In this document: in pieces, positions 8,029-17,017 of the stretch
Layout: every line of letters begins with the position of its first letter
Numbering within the stretch: position 1 is the stretch's first letter
Assembly: GCF_016756615.1 (NCBI RefSeq)
Contig: NZ_AP023262.1
Span: 4,837,501-4,901,500 of the forward strand
Reading direction: 5' to 3'
DNA from: Mesorhizobium sp. L-8-3
Lineage (GTDB): Bacteria > Pseudomonadota > Alphaproteobacteria > Rhizobiales > Rhizobiaceae
DNA: 64,000 bases
The notes under the pieces: generated by a model
Database searches by the model: none
What the model was told of the DNA's origin: nothing
Seen by the model: only the letters and a program-made list of their open reading frames with translations
Made by a program: the position numbers and the translations under genes

Positions 8029-9180
8029 ATGGCTGTATCGATATCGAGGCGCGGCGACGTCGAGCCGTTTCACGCCATGGACGTCCTGGCCGAGGCCAAC
8101 CGGCTGAAAAGCCTGGGACATCCGGTGATCTCCATGGCTGTCGGCCAGCCCTCCGACCCCGTGCCGGAGCCGGTGCGCGAGGCGGCGCGGCGGGCGCTGG
8201 CGGACGGCCGCATCGGATACACGGATGCGCTCGGGCTCGCCGGCCTGCGCGAGGCGATCGCCGCGCATTATCTGGATCACTATGGCGTTACCGTCGCGCC
8301 CGAGCGCGTCGTCGTGACGACGGGCTCTTCGGCAGCCTTCAACCTGGCCTTCCTCGCCATGTTCGACGTCGGCGACCGGGTGGCGGTCGCTGCGCCGGGC
8401 TATCCTGCCTATCGCAATATACTGGCCGCCCTCGGCGTCGAGATCGTCGAGATCGAGCTCGGCGGCGCCGGCTATCTGACGGCCGATCATCTGGCGATCG
8501 CGCACCGGCAGAAGCCCGTCAAGGGCGTGTTGTTCGCAAGCCCCGCCAATCCGACGGGCGCGATCATTCCGCACGATGCCCTGGCCGAACTGATCGAGAC
8601 GGCCGAGCGGCTCGGTATTTCGGTGATCTCGGACGAGATCTATCACCGGCTGGCCTATTCGGCGCCCGACGTCACGGCGCTGGAACTCTCGACCGATGCC
8701 GTCGTGATCAACTCCTTCTCGAAATATTACTGCATGACCGGGTGGCGCGTCGGCTGGATGGTGTTGCCGGACGCCCTGGTGCGTCCGGTCGAGCGCATCC
8801 AGCAGAGCCTCTACATTTCCGCGCCGGAGCTTTCCCAACTCGCGGCGATCGAGGCGTTCTCGGTGAGCGACGCCCTTGATCTGGTCAAGGCGCGCTACGA
8901 GGTCAACCGTGCATTGCTGATGCGCCGGCTGCCGGAACTGGGCTTTCGCATCGCCGCGCCCATGGACGGCGCGTTCTACGCCTTCTGCGATGTCTCCGGG
9001 CTCACCAACGACAGCATGGATTTCGCGCGGCGCATGCTGGCCGAGGCCCATGTCGCCGCCACGCCGGGCCGCGACTTCGACCCGTTTGCCGGCCAGCGCT
9101 ACATGCGTTTCTCCTATGCCGGCAGCAGCGAAGACATGGCGGCCGCCCTGGACCGGATCGGCCGCTGGCTCGGCAGGTAG
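8029..9180 (+). CDS. Class I/II PLP-dependent aminotransferase
   Basis: A 383-residue fold-type I aminotransferase of the aspartate-aminotransferase superfamily. The PLP lysine is K232 in NSFSKYYCMTGWRVGW; other landmarks are TTGSSAAFNLAF (phosphate-binding turn), FASPANPTGAIIP with the conserved Asn, SDEIYHRLAYS with the Asp that pairs with the pyridine nitrogen, and the C-terminal arginine in RYMRFSYAGS. The amino donor and acceptor cannot be inferred. It is transcribed alone, divergent from the protease gene, and ends at the bidirectional terminator it shares with rne. Confidence 0.92.
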   Translation: MAVSISRRGDVEPFHAMDVLAEANRLKSLGHPVISMAVGQPSDPVPEPVREAARRALADGRIGYTDALGLAGLREAIAAHYLDHYGVTVAPERVVVTTGSSAAFNLAFLAMFDVGDRVAVAAPGYPAYRNILAALGVEIVEIELGGAGYLTADHLAIAHRQKPVKGVLFASPANPTGAIIPHDALAELIETAERLGISVISDEIYHRLAYSAPDVTALELSTDAVVINSFSKYYCMTGWRVGWMVLPDALVRPVERIQQSLYISAPELSQLAAIEAFSVSDALDLVKARYEVNRALLMRRLPELGFRIAAPMDGAFYAFCDVSGLTNDSMDFARRMLAEAHVAATPGRDFDPFAGQRYMRFSYAGSSEDMAAALDRIGRWLGR

Positions 9181-9217
9181 GCGCCGGATCTACAGGGCAG
9201 GGTGTCGGCAGGACATG

Positions 9218-9245
9218 AAAAAGCCGGGGCAAACCCCGGCTTTTT
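9218..9245. terminator. Bidirectional intrinsic terminator
   Basis: A 12-bp perfect stem AAAAAGCCGGGG (9218-9229) / CCCCGGCTTTTT (9234-9245) with a CAAA loop. Because the stem ends are A5 and T5, it reads as a terminator in both directions and serves the aminotransferase (plus) and rne (minus). Confidence 0.93.
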
Positions 9246-9269
9246 CTGTCCCTTTCAGGATGACTCGGC

Positions 9270-12209
9270 TCAGAAGAAGCCCTTGCGCTGCCACCAGCCG
9301 GCCTTCTTCGGCTTTGCTTCCTCGGCAGGTATCTCGGCAACTTCGGCGACGGTGGAGGAAACCACGACGGCTTCGGCAGGCGCGGCTTCGGCCTCGGGCT
9401 TGCGCCGCGTGGCTCGGGTCCGCCGCTTCGCGGGCTCGGGCGCCGGCTCCTCCGCAACCGTTTCCGCCGGAGCCGTCTCGGCCCCGGTCGCCCCAGCCGC
9501 TGCTTCGGCCTCGGCCGCCGCGGCGGCTTCGGCTTCCGCCTTCTTGGCCTTGGCCGACTTGCGCGGCTTCCGCTTCGGCTTTTCGGGTTCCGCGACCGCC
9601 TCGGCGACGGGTTCGGCGGGGGTCTCGACAGCCTCGGCCGCGGCTTCAGCGACGCTCTCGGCAGGAGGGGCGGATTCGGCCGCCAACTCGGCGGCGTCGG
9701 CTTCAACGGCCTCTACGACGGGCTCGGACGTTTCAGGCACCTCGCCCTCGGCGGCCTCCGTCGCGGCAGTCGGCTCGCCGTCCTCCTGGCGATGGCGTCG
9801 TCCACCGCGCCGGCCGCGCCGGCGCTTCTTGCGATCGGCTGCGCCGTCGGCCTCGGCTGCCACCGTCTCCTCGCCCTCGACGTCTTCGACGTCGCCGTCC
9901 TCGGGGCTTTCGGACGTGGCGGCGACACTTTCCGCGTCGGCAGCGCGCCTGTGCTCATCGCTCGCGTCACGGTCGCGATCCTTGCCGCGCCGCCGCCGGC
10001 GCTTGCGCCGCTTGCGGTCGCCGTCTTCGCGGCGTTCGCCATGGGACGACTGCTCAGCGGCGGCCGTCTCCTCGACGTCCTCCTCCTCGACGATCTCCTC
10101 TTCAGGCTCTTCCGGCTCGACATAGGCGAGTTGCGCCGGCAGCGCCTCGGTGACGGCGGACTTCTCCGCCACCGCTCCGCGGAAGATCGCATAGTGCTGC
10201 GAGGCGACCGAATCGTCCGCTTCGAGGGTGATCGTCAGGCCAAAACGCCGCTCGAGATCAACCAGCATGGAACGCTTGTGGTTGAGCACATAGAGCGCCG
10301 TCGCCATGGGCGTGCGCACCGTGATGTGGTGGCGCGAATCCTTGAGCAGGAACTCCTCGATGGCGCGCACGACGAGCAGCGCGGTCGAGGAGTCCGAACG
10401 GACATGCCCCGTGCCGCCGCAATGCGGACAGGGCTTCATCGTCGATTCCAGCACGCTGGCGCGGATGCGCTGGCGCGACATCTCGAGAAGGCCGAAATGC
10501 GAGATGCGCCCGACCTGGATGCGGGCCCGGTCGTTCTTCAGGCAATCCTTGAGCTTCTTCTCGACCGCCCGGTTGTTCCGGTTCTCCTCCATGTCGATGA
10601 AATCGATCACGATGAGGCCGGCCAGGTCGCGCAGGCGCAGTTGCCGGGCGACTTCCTCCGCCGCCTCCAGATTGGTCTGGAGCGCGGTGTCCTCGATCGA
10701 ATGCTCCCTGGTCGAGCGCCCGGAGTTGACGTCGATCGAGACGAGAGCCTCGGTCTGGTTGATGATGATGTAGCCACCGGATTTCAGCGTCACCTGAGGC
10801 TGCAGCATCCGGTCGAGCTGCGCCTCGATGCCGCTGCGCGCGAAGATCGGCGTGGTGTCGCGGAACGGCTGAACCACCTTGGCGTGGCTGGGCATCAGCA
10901 TCCGCATGAAGTCCTTGGCTTCGCGGTAGCCTTCCTCGCCGGAGACGAGGATCTCGTCGATATCCTTGTTGTAGAGGTCGCGCACCGAACGCTTGATCAG
11001 GCTGCCTTCCTCATAGACGAGGGCAGGGGCAGTCGACTCGAGCGTCAGGCTGCGGACATTCTCCCACAGCCGCATGAGATATTCGTAGTCGCGCTTGATC
11101 TCGGCCTTGGTACGGCTTTCTCCCGCCGTTCGCAGGATGACGCCCATGCCTTCCGGCACGTCGAGGTCCTGCACGACCTCCTTCAGGCGCTTGCGGTCCT
11201 GGGCGTTGGTGATCTTGCGGGAGATGCCGCCGCCGCGTGCGGTATTCGGCATCAGCACCGAATAGCGTCCGGCGAGCGACAGATAGGTGGTGAGAGCCGC
11301 GCCCTTGTTGCCGCGCTCTTCCTTGACCACCTGCACCAGCAGGATCTGGCGGCGCTTGATCACTTCCTGGATCTTGTAGTGGCGCCGCATCGGCTTGCGA
11401 CGATTGCGGATCTCCTCCAGCGCGTCCTCCGCGCCGACGGATTCGACCTCGCTCTCGTCGCCCTGCGCGCCGCTGATCTCCTCGACGGTGCCGCGATCCT
11501 CGTTGGCGTCGGGCGCCTCGGACACGGCGACCGGCTCGGAAACGACGTCGGCCTCGATGGAGGCGGCGATCGACGTCACCTCGCCGGACGCCGGCGCAGC
11601 TTCGCCGTCGCCGGCGTCAACGGCCGTACTCTCCTCGGTCGGCGCTTCGGCATGGTCGGCGGGGGCGTCTTGCGTTGCGGCGGGCTGATCGTCCACCAAG
11701 GCAGGCTGCTCGCTCTCCGCCGGGACGGGATCGTTCGCCTCGACATCGCCGTCGCCCTCGGTGTCCGCGACCGCCTGGGCTTCAGCTTCATCAGACGCCT
11801 CGGCGGCATCGCGACGCTCCTGGTCGCGACCGCGATGACGTCCGCCGCGGCGGCGACGCCGGTTGCGACCGCGATCGGAACGGTCGTCGCCTTCGGCGTC
11901 CTCCTCGTCGTCGACATCGTCGGCTTCGGCCTCGGCGCGCAACAGCGCCTGCCGGTCGGCGACCGGGATCTGATAGTAATCGGGATGGATTTCGCTGAAG
12001 GCCAGGAAGCCGTGGCGGTTCCCGCCATATTCGACGAAGGCGGCCTGAAGGGACGGTTCGACCCGCGTCACGCGGGCGAGATAGATATTCCCCTTGAGTT
12101 GTTTCTTGTCCTGGGATTCGAAATCGAATTCTTCGATGCGGTTACCGCGAACGACGACGACCCGCGTTTCCTCCGGGTGGGAGGCGTCTATTAGCATTTT
12201 GTTGGGCAT
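9270..12209 (-). CDS. rne: Ribonuclease E
   Basis: A 979-residue RNase E, the main endoribonuclease for mRNA decay and RNA processing and scaffold of the degradosome. It opens with MLIDASHPEETRVVVVRGNR and the S1 domain (GNIYLARVTRVEPSLQAAFVEYG in pieces: GNIYLARV, QAAFVEYG). The S1 domain is split by a roughly 180-residue insertion (about 95-275), rich in Asp/Glu/Ala and with an Arg-rich block RGRNRRRRRGGRHRG; such insertions are known in alphaproteobacteria. Then come the 5'-sensor and DNase I-like catalytic region with IDVNSGR, and the zinc-link CPHCGGTG (near residue 593). The C-terminal 300 residues are low-complexity, with RKRRKRRRRRGKDRDRD and Ala/Glu runs, ending in KKAGWWQRKGFF. Confidence 0.96.
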   Translation of the reverse strand: MPNKMLIDASHPEETRVVVVRGNRIEEFDFESQDKKQLKGNIYLARVTRVEPSLQAAFVEYGGNRHGFLAFSEIHPDYYQIPVADRQALLRAEAEADDVDDEEDAEGDDRSDRGRNRRRRRGGRHRGRDQERRDAAEASDEAEAQAVADTEGDGDVEANDPVPAESEQPALVDDQPAATQDAPADHAEAPTEESTAVDAGDGEAAPASGEVTSIAASIEADVVSEPVAVSEAPDANEDRGTVEEISGAQGDESEVESVGAEDALEEIRNRRKPMRRHYKIQEVIKRRQILLVQVVKEERGNKGAALTTYLSLAGRYSVLMPNTARGGGISRKITNAQDRKRLKEVVQDLDVPEGMGVILRTAGESRTKAEIKRDYEYLMRLWENVRSLTLESTAPALVYEEGSLIKRSVRDLYNKDIDEILVSGEEGYREAKDFMRMLMPSHAKVVQPFRDTTPIFARSGIEAQLDRMLQPQVTLKSGGYIIINQTEALVSIDVNSGRSTREHSIEDTALQTNLEAAEEVARQLRLRDLAGLIVIDFIDMEENRNNRAVEKKLKDCLKNDRARIQVGRISHFGLLEMSRQRIRASVLESTMKPCPHCGGTGHVRSDSSTALLVVRAIEEFLLKDSRHHITVRTPMATALYVLNHKRSMLVDLERRFGLTITLEADDSVASQHYAIFRGAVAEKSAVTEALPAQLAYVEPEEPEEEIVEEEDVEETAAAEQSSHGERREDGDRKRRKRRRRRGKDRDRDASDEHRRAADAESVAATSESPEDGDVEDVEGEETVAAEADGAADRKKRRRGRRGGRRHRQEDGEPTAATEAAEGEVPETSEPVVEAVEADAAELAAESAPPAESVAEAAAEAVETPAEPVAEAVAEPEKPKRKPRKSAKAKKAEAEAAAAAEAEAAAGATGAETAPAETVAEEPAPEPAKRRTRATRRKPEAEAAPAEAVVVSSTVAEVAEIPAEEAKPKKAGWWQRKGFF

Positions 12210-12833
12210 TATGTCTTGTCTCCCCGGCAGCCGTCAGCCGAGGCTTGCGGGCTCGAAAACCCTGCCTTGAACCTGTGGGGGCGGCGATGCCGGATAATGT
12301 GCGATCCGCAGGCAACGGGCTTGACGCGACAGACAAGCGGGCCGCCGCCGGTATGGCGCGGGATTTCCCGGTCTTGTCCACAGTTGCGTCTAACGCCATC
12401 CTGCCGCCTTGCGGAACCATTTGAACCAGGCCCGGAAACCGGACCAGCTATTATGCTCTTGCCAGAGCCGGCGCGGGACGTGCCGTCCCGACCGTTTTTC
12501 CTGCTCAGGGCGTCCGCCTCGGCATCGGCCCTGAAGAAACTCGACGGATCCGCCTTTGCTCCGCCGCGAGCGGTCGGAACCGATTTTCCCGGGCCTGAGC
12601 TGCCGAAGCGGCCGGAAGAACCCGGTCCCGAGCATTGCGATGATCCGGTGTCGCTTTTATGATTTGGAGCGGGTCATGGCAACCCCGGATTTCGATGCCG
12701 GCTAGGGGAGTTCCGCAACGGCACGTCGTGTCGAAAGGCTTGATTAACCATAAGCGTCTACCAGTCGGGGATGCTTCGTGCCGGGACGGGCGAACGGGTA
12801 TGGTACGGATTCCAGCGGGGACGGTAAGGCTTC
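12210..12833. other. Long intergenic region: rne leader and amidase promoter
   Basis: No gene is supported in these 624 bases, although plus-strand frames stay open through part of it; they show no family resemblance. The region must hold the rne promoter and a long 5' leader, as is usual for rne genes, which autoregulate through it. A short hairpin CGGGAC (12474-12479) / GTCCCG (12485-12490) lies inside, followed on the plus strand by TTTTT four bases later. The right part holds the amidase promoter and a CtrA-like half-site. Confidence 0.6.
12744..12751 (+). promoter_or_regulatory. Possible CtrA half-site
   Basis: TTAACCAT matches the 8-base CtrA half-site described in alphaproteobacteria. 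It sits 82 bases before the ATG of an N-acetylmuramoyl-L-alanine amidase, a cell-division enzyme, which makes cell-cycle control plausible. An 8-mer occurs by chance often, so confidence is limited. Confidence 0.4.
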
Positions 12834-14081
12834 ATGGATAGATGGGCGGCGAGAGGGTGCGGCATGGCGATCGCCCGGTCGCTGCGCGCGTTTCTTTCGC
12901 TCGCCCTGGCCGCATGGCTCGTCGCATCGGCGTCGACCGTCGCGACCGCCGAGCCGTTGAGGGCGACCGAATACAAGATGGCGGGGGATGCGGCGCGCAT
13001 GCGCCTGGTGGTCCGCTTCGATCGCGAGCCGGAGCCGAACTGGTTCCTCCTTCGCGGACCGCATCGCCTGGTCATCGACCTGCCCGAGACGAATTTCGCG
13101 ATCGAGCCGCGCGAACTGAAGGCGCGCGGCCTGATCAAGGGTGTGCGTTACGGCCTGATCGGCGAGGGCAGGTCGCGGCTCATTCTGACCAGCAAGGGAC
13201 CGTTCGAGGTCGAAAAGCTCGATGTCGTCCGCAATGAGAACGAGCCGGGCTACCGCCTCGTCGCCGACATCGTGGCAAGTTCGGAGAGGCGTTTCGAGGA
13301 GGCGCTCGCCGCGCAGGTGGAGACCACCGGCTCGACTCATTCCGCGCCGAAGGGCGACCGGCTGGGCACCGCCGAGGCGAGGCAGGGCAAACGCTTCACG
13401 GTTGTCGTCGACCCCGGCCACGGCGGCATCGACGGCGGCGCGGAGGGGCCGAACGGAACGGTCGAGAAGACCATCACGCTGGCCTTCGCGCTCGAGTTGA
13501 GGGCCAAGCTCGCGGCAACGGGCCGCTATGACGTCTACATGACGCGGGAGAAGGATGACTTCCTTCGGCTCGACGAGCGCGTGCGCATCGCCCGGCAGCA
13601 CGAGGCCGACCTGCTGATCTCGATCCATGCCGATACGATTCGCCTGAAGGGAATCCGCGGCGCCACGGTCTACACCGTTTCCGACAAGGCCTCGGACGCC
13701 GAGGCGCAGGCCCTGGCGGATCGCGAGAACCTTTCCGACCAACTCGCCGGGATCTCCATCGAGGAGCAGGATCACGAGGTCTCCGACATATTGGTCGATC
13801 TCATCCGGCGCGAGACCCACAATTTCTCCATCCGTTTCGCGCGCTCGCTGGTCGGTGAACTGTCCGACAACATCGAGATGATCAACAATCCGCACCGTTC
13901 GGCCGGCTTCCGGGTGCTGAAGGCGCCCGACGTGCCCTCCGTGCTGGTCGAGCTCGGCTATCTCTCCAACCCGCAGGACGAAAAGCAGCTTCGCGACGCC
14001 GCGTGGCGCGGCAAAGCCATCGACGGCATCATGTCGGCGGTCTCGCTCTTTGCCGAAGCCAAGATGGGTGCGGGCGGCTGA
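12834..14081 (+). CDS. N-acetylmuramoyl-L-alanine amidase (AMIN + Amidase_3)
   Basis: A 415-residue periplasmic zinc amidase of the AmiC type that cleaves the bond between MurNAc and the stem peptide during cell separation. A signal peptide ends near residue 39 (after VATAE region); an ATG at 12864 would give a tidier signal peptide and is an alternative start. The AMIN domain covers about residues 43-145 and localises the enzyme to the septum. The catalytic domain starts at FTVVVDPGHGGIDGGAEG, with zinc ligands in PGHGG, the Glu of GTVEKTITL and the His of SIHAD, and the catalytic Glu in VELGYLSNPQDE. It is upstream of mrcA, another wall enzyme. Confidence 0.94.
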   Translation: MDRWAARGCGMAIARSLRAFLSLALAAWLVASASTVATAEPLRATEYKMAGDAARMRLVVRFDREPEPNWFLLRGPHRLVIDLPETNFAIEPRELKARGLIKGVRYGLIGEGRSRLILTSKGPFEVEKLDVVRNENEPGYRLVADIVASSERRFEEALAAQVETTGSTHSAPKGDRLGTAEARQGKRFTVVVDPGHGGIDGGAEGPNGTVEKTITLAFALELRAKLAATGRYDVYMTREKDDFLRLDERVRIARQHEADLLISIHADTIRLKGIRGATVYTVSDKASDAEAQALADRENLSDQLAGISIEEQDHEVSDILVDLIRRETHNFSIRFARSLVGELSDNIEMINNPHRSAGFRVLKAPDVPSVLVELGYLSNPQDEKQLRDAAWRGKAIDGIMSAVSLFAEAKMGAGG

Positions 14082-14116
14082 CCGCCGCGGCGACAACCGC
14101 CGCGAGTGGCAAAACG

Positions 14117-14146
14117 TTGCAGCGGCGTCACAGTCCGTCATATAAT
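14117..14146 (+). promoter_or_regulatory. Candidate sigma-70 promoter of mrcA
   Basis: TTGCAG (14117-14122) and a consensus TATAAT (14141-14146) are 18 bases apart, between amidase and mrcA. This would give an mrcA leader of about 175 bases, which contains an 11-bp near-perfect inverted repeat (14211-14221 with 14269-14279). Confidence 0.55.
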
Positions 14147-14326
14147 CGACGTCAACCGATGGGGTTTCTTGAAGCTGCCGCATTTTGCCCACAACGGCGC
14201 GACAAGAGTTGACCACCACGGACCGGGGCGGTTACGGCGCAGATCGGCTGCGAACGGATTCTTCCAGGCCGTCGTGGTCCGGGAGTCTGTCGCGACTTTG
14301 GACGGGCTCTGGAAGGTGGAGCGGGC

Positions 14327-16786
14327 ATGATACGTCTCATCGGATATTTCTTCGGCATCGGCGTGATGCTGGCGCTGGTCGCCGCGGCTGGCGTAGGCAT
14401 CTATGTCGGCGGCTTGACCAAGGATTTGCCGGACTACGAGGTGCTGGCCAAGTACGAGCCGCCGGTGACCACGCGCGTCCACGCCTCGGACGGTGCGCTT
14501 ATGGGCGAATTCGCGCGCGAGAGGCGGCTCTATCTGCCGATCCAGGCGGTGCCGGACCGCGTCAAGGCCGCGTTCCTTTCCGCCGAGGACAAGAATTTCT
14601 ACAACCATCCCGGCATCGACGTGACCGGGCTTGCCCGTGCCGTCGTCACCAATTTCCAGAATCTCGGATCGGGTCGCCGGCCGGTCGGCGCCTCGACCAT
14701 CACCCAGCAGGTCGCCAAGAACTTCCTGCTCTCGTCGGACCAGACGGTCGACCGCAAGATCCGCGAGATGATCCTGGCCTTCCGCATCGAGCAGGCCTAT
14801 TCGAAGGACCGCATCCTCGAGCTTTATCTCAACGAGATCAATTTCGGCATGGGCGCCTACGGCATCGCCGGTGCCGCGCTCACCTATTTCGACAAGTCGG
14901 TCAACGAACTGACCGTCGCCGAGGTCGCCTATCTCGCCGCGCTGCCCAAGGCGCCGTCGAACTATCACCCGTTCCGCCACACGGAGCGCGCCATCGAGCG
15001 CCGCAACTGGGTCATCGACCAGATGGTCGAGAATGGCTATGTCGAGCGCGCCGAAGGCGACAAGGCCAAAGCCGAGCCGCTCGGCGTATCGCCGCGCCGC
15101 AAGGGCACGTACCTGTTCGCCGGCGAATATTTCACCGAGGAGGTTCGCCGCGAGATCATCGCCCGCTATGGCGAGAACGCGCTCTACGAAGGCGGGCTTT
15201 CGGTGCGCACCACGCTCGACCCGAAGCTGCAGCTCATGGCGCGCAAGTCGCTGCAGAACGGCCTGATCAAGTTCGACAGGCTGCGCGGCTATCGGGGCCC
15301 GAAAGAGAAGATCGACATATCGGGCGACTGGGGCGAGGCCCTGGGCAAGGTCAAGGGCCTGGACGACGTGCCGGAATGGCGTCTGGCCGTGGTGCTGGAG
15401 AGTTCCGGCGAAGGTGTCACGGTCGGCCTGCAGCCCAAGCGTGAGGTGTCGGGCGCGCTCGAACCGGCGCGCGAGACCGGCACCATCGCCGAGGCCGACA
15501 TGAGCTGGGCCATGCGCCACCTCGTCGACGGCAAGCGCGTGAAGGCCAAGTCGCCGGCCGAAGTGCTGAAGCCCGGCGACGTCGTCTTCGTCGAGAAGAA
15601 GGGCGATTCCGGCTCGGCTTACGAACTGCGGCAGCCGCCGGAGGTGTCGGGCGGCATGGTGGCGATGGACCCGCATACGGGCCGCGTTCTGGCCATGGTC
15701 GGCGGCTTCTCCTTCGCGGAATCGGAATTCAACCGCGCGACACAGGCCTATCGCCAGCCGGGCTCCTCGTTCAAGCCGATCGTCTACGCGGCCGCGCTCG
15801 ACAATGGCTACACGCCTGCCTCGGTGATCATGGATGGTCCGATCACGATCACGGTCGGCACGACTGTCTGGTCGCCGAAGAACTATGACGGAAAGGCCGC
15901 CGGCCCGTCGACGCTGCGCATGGGAATCGAGCGCTCGCGCAACCTGATGACGGTGCGGCTGGCAAACGACATGGGCATGAAGCTCGTGGCCGAATATGCG
16001 GAGCGCTTCGGCGTCTATGACAAGTTGAGCCCTGTCATCGCCATGTCGCTGGGATCGGGCGAGACGACGGTCATGCGCATGGTTTCGGCCTATGCGGTGA
16101 TGGCCAATGGCGGCCGGCAGATCAAGCCGTCGCTCATAGACCGCATCCAGGACCGCTATGGCAAGACAGTGTTCAAGCATGACGAGCGCGGCTGTGAAGG
16201 CTGCGTGGCGACGAGCTGGGAGAACCAGCCCGAGCCGGAGCTGATCGACAATGCCGAGCAGGTGCTCGATCCGATGACCGCATATCAGATCACCTCGATG
16301 ATGGAAGGCGTGGTCACCCGAGGCACGGCGGTGACGGTGTCGGAGCTCGGGCGCCCGATGGCCGGCAAGACCGGAACGACCAACGATGAGAAGGACGCCT
16401 GGTTCATCGGCTACACGCCGAACCTCGTCGTCGGCCTCTATATGGGCTACGACAAGCCGCAAGGGCTCGGCAAGGGCTCGACGGGCGGCGGCCTCGCTGC
16501 GCCGATCTTCAAGGAATTCATGGGCGAGGCGCTCAAGGACACGCCTATCGTGGACTTCAAGGTGCCAGACGGCATGAAGATGATCGCGATCAACCGCAAG
16601 ACCGGCATGCAGGCTGCCGAAGGTGCTCAAGGCACGATCATGGAAGCCTTCAAGCCGGGCACCGGTCCCGCGGACAGCTACTGGGTCATCGGCATGGGCG
16701 AGGACGGCTCGAACGGTTCCGGCGAGGCGCTTTCGCCGCAGGCCGCCAAGGCTATCCGCGACAATTCCGGCGGCGGGCTCTATTAG
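14327..16786 (+). CDS. mrcA: Penicillin-binding protein 1A
   Basis: An 819-residue bifunctional class A PBP with one N-terminal membrane anchor (residues 5-28), a glycosyltransferase (GT51) domain and a transpeptidase domain; it polymerises and cross-links peptidoglycan. The GT51 signature SAEDKNFYNHPGIDVTGL contains the catalytic Glu, and ASTITQQVAKNFLLS is the second motif. An OB-like insertion spans about 330-440. The transpeptidase has the catalytic Ser in QPGSSFKPIVYAAAL (SxxK), SRN in ERSRNLMT, and KTG in GKTGTTNDEKDAWFIG. A GGAAGGTGG precedes the ATG. A strong terminator follows. Confidence 0.97.
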   Translation: MIRLIGYFFGIGVMLALVAAAGVGIYVGGLTKDLPDYEVLAKYEPPVTTRVHASDGALMGEFARERRLYLPIQAVPDRVKAAFLSAEDKNFYNHPGIDVTGLARAVVTNFQNLGSGRRPVGASTITQQVAKNFLLSSDQTVDRKIREMILAFRIEQAYSKDRILELYLNEINFGMGAYGIAGAALTYFDKSVNELTVAEVAYLAALPKAPSNYHPFRHTERAIERRNWVIDQMVENGYVERAEGDKAKAEPLGVSPRRKGTYLFAGEYFTEEVRREIIARYGENALYEGGLSVRTTLDPKLQLMARKSLQNGLIKFDRLRGYRGPKEKIDISGDWGEALGKVKGLDDVPEWRLAVVLESSGEGVTVGLQPKREVSGALEPARETGTIAEADMSWAMRHLVDGKRVKAKSPAEVLKPGDVVFVEKKGDSGSAYELRQPPEVSGGMVAMDPHTGRVLAMVGGFSFAESEFNRATQAYRQPGSSFKPIVYAAALDNGYTPASVIMDGPITITVGTTVWSPKNYDGKAAGPSTLRMGIERSRNLMTVRLANDMGMKLVAEYAERFGVYDKLSPVIAMSLGSGETTVMRMVSAYAVMANGGRQIKPSLIDRIQDRYGKTVFKHDERGCEGCVATSWENQPEPELIDNAEQVLDPMTAYQITSMMEGVVTRGTAVTVSELGRPMAGKTGTTNDEKDAWFIGYTPNLVVGLYMGYDKPQGLGKGSTGGGLAAPIFKEFMGEALKDTPIVDFKVPDGMKMIAINRKTGMQAAEGAQGTIMEAFKPGTGPADSYWVIGMGEDGSNGSGEALSPQAAKAIRDNSGGGLY

Positions 16787-16820
16787 CAGGCGTCTCGAAC
16801 TTTCGATGTGACAATCGAGA

Positions 16821-16848
16821 ACAGCGCCGCTCTGCCGGCGCTGTTTTT
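16821..16848 (+). terminator. Intrinsic terminator of mrcA
   Basis: Stem ACAGCGCCG (16821-16829) / CGGCGCTGT (16836-16844), loop CTCTGC, followed by a run of five T ending at 16848, 35 bases after the mrcA stop. Confidence 0.93.
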
Positions 16849-16882
16849 GCGTGCGCCAGGCGCTCGCCGTGCATGCCCGCGC

Positions 16883-16938
16883 TTGACGGCTGCTTGTCCT
16901 TATTGCATAACCATTTGGTTTTAGAACTCATTGGTTAT
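16883..16938 (+). promoter_or_regulatory. Promoter with ArsR-like operator half-sites
   Basis: TTGACG (16883-16888) is a good -35, with CATAAC-like bases 17 positions later as a weak -10. Overlapping it is ATAACCA-TTTGGTT (from 16907), and TTGGTTAT recurs at 16931-16938. The ATAACCA/TGGTTAT pattern resembles operators of ArsR/SdpR-type repressors that often control VOC and SRPBCC genes. No ArsR gene is in the window. Confidence 0.5.
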
Positions 16939-17017
16939 CGAATAGGCTGTCGGCGCCTCGGTGAATTGAGGTCCGCGCGCCGCGCGCAGCAAGACATCCA
17001 CCATCGGGAGAGGTGAC

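Noticed and set aside
12474..12498. Possible plus-strand terminator or small RNA in the rne leader (hairpin then TTTTT)
   Set aside because: Only 6 bp in the stem, the T-run starts four bases late, and no transcript is expected on that strand.
12216..12662. A 148-codon plus-strand frame before the amidase
   Set aside because: No family resemblance, no ribosome-binding site, and it covers the rne leader; high GC keeps frames open.
14138..16630. An 830-codon minus-strand frame
   Set aside because: Antisense shadow of mrcA.
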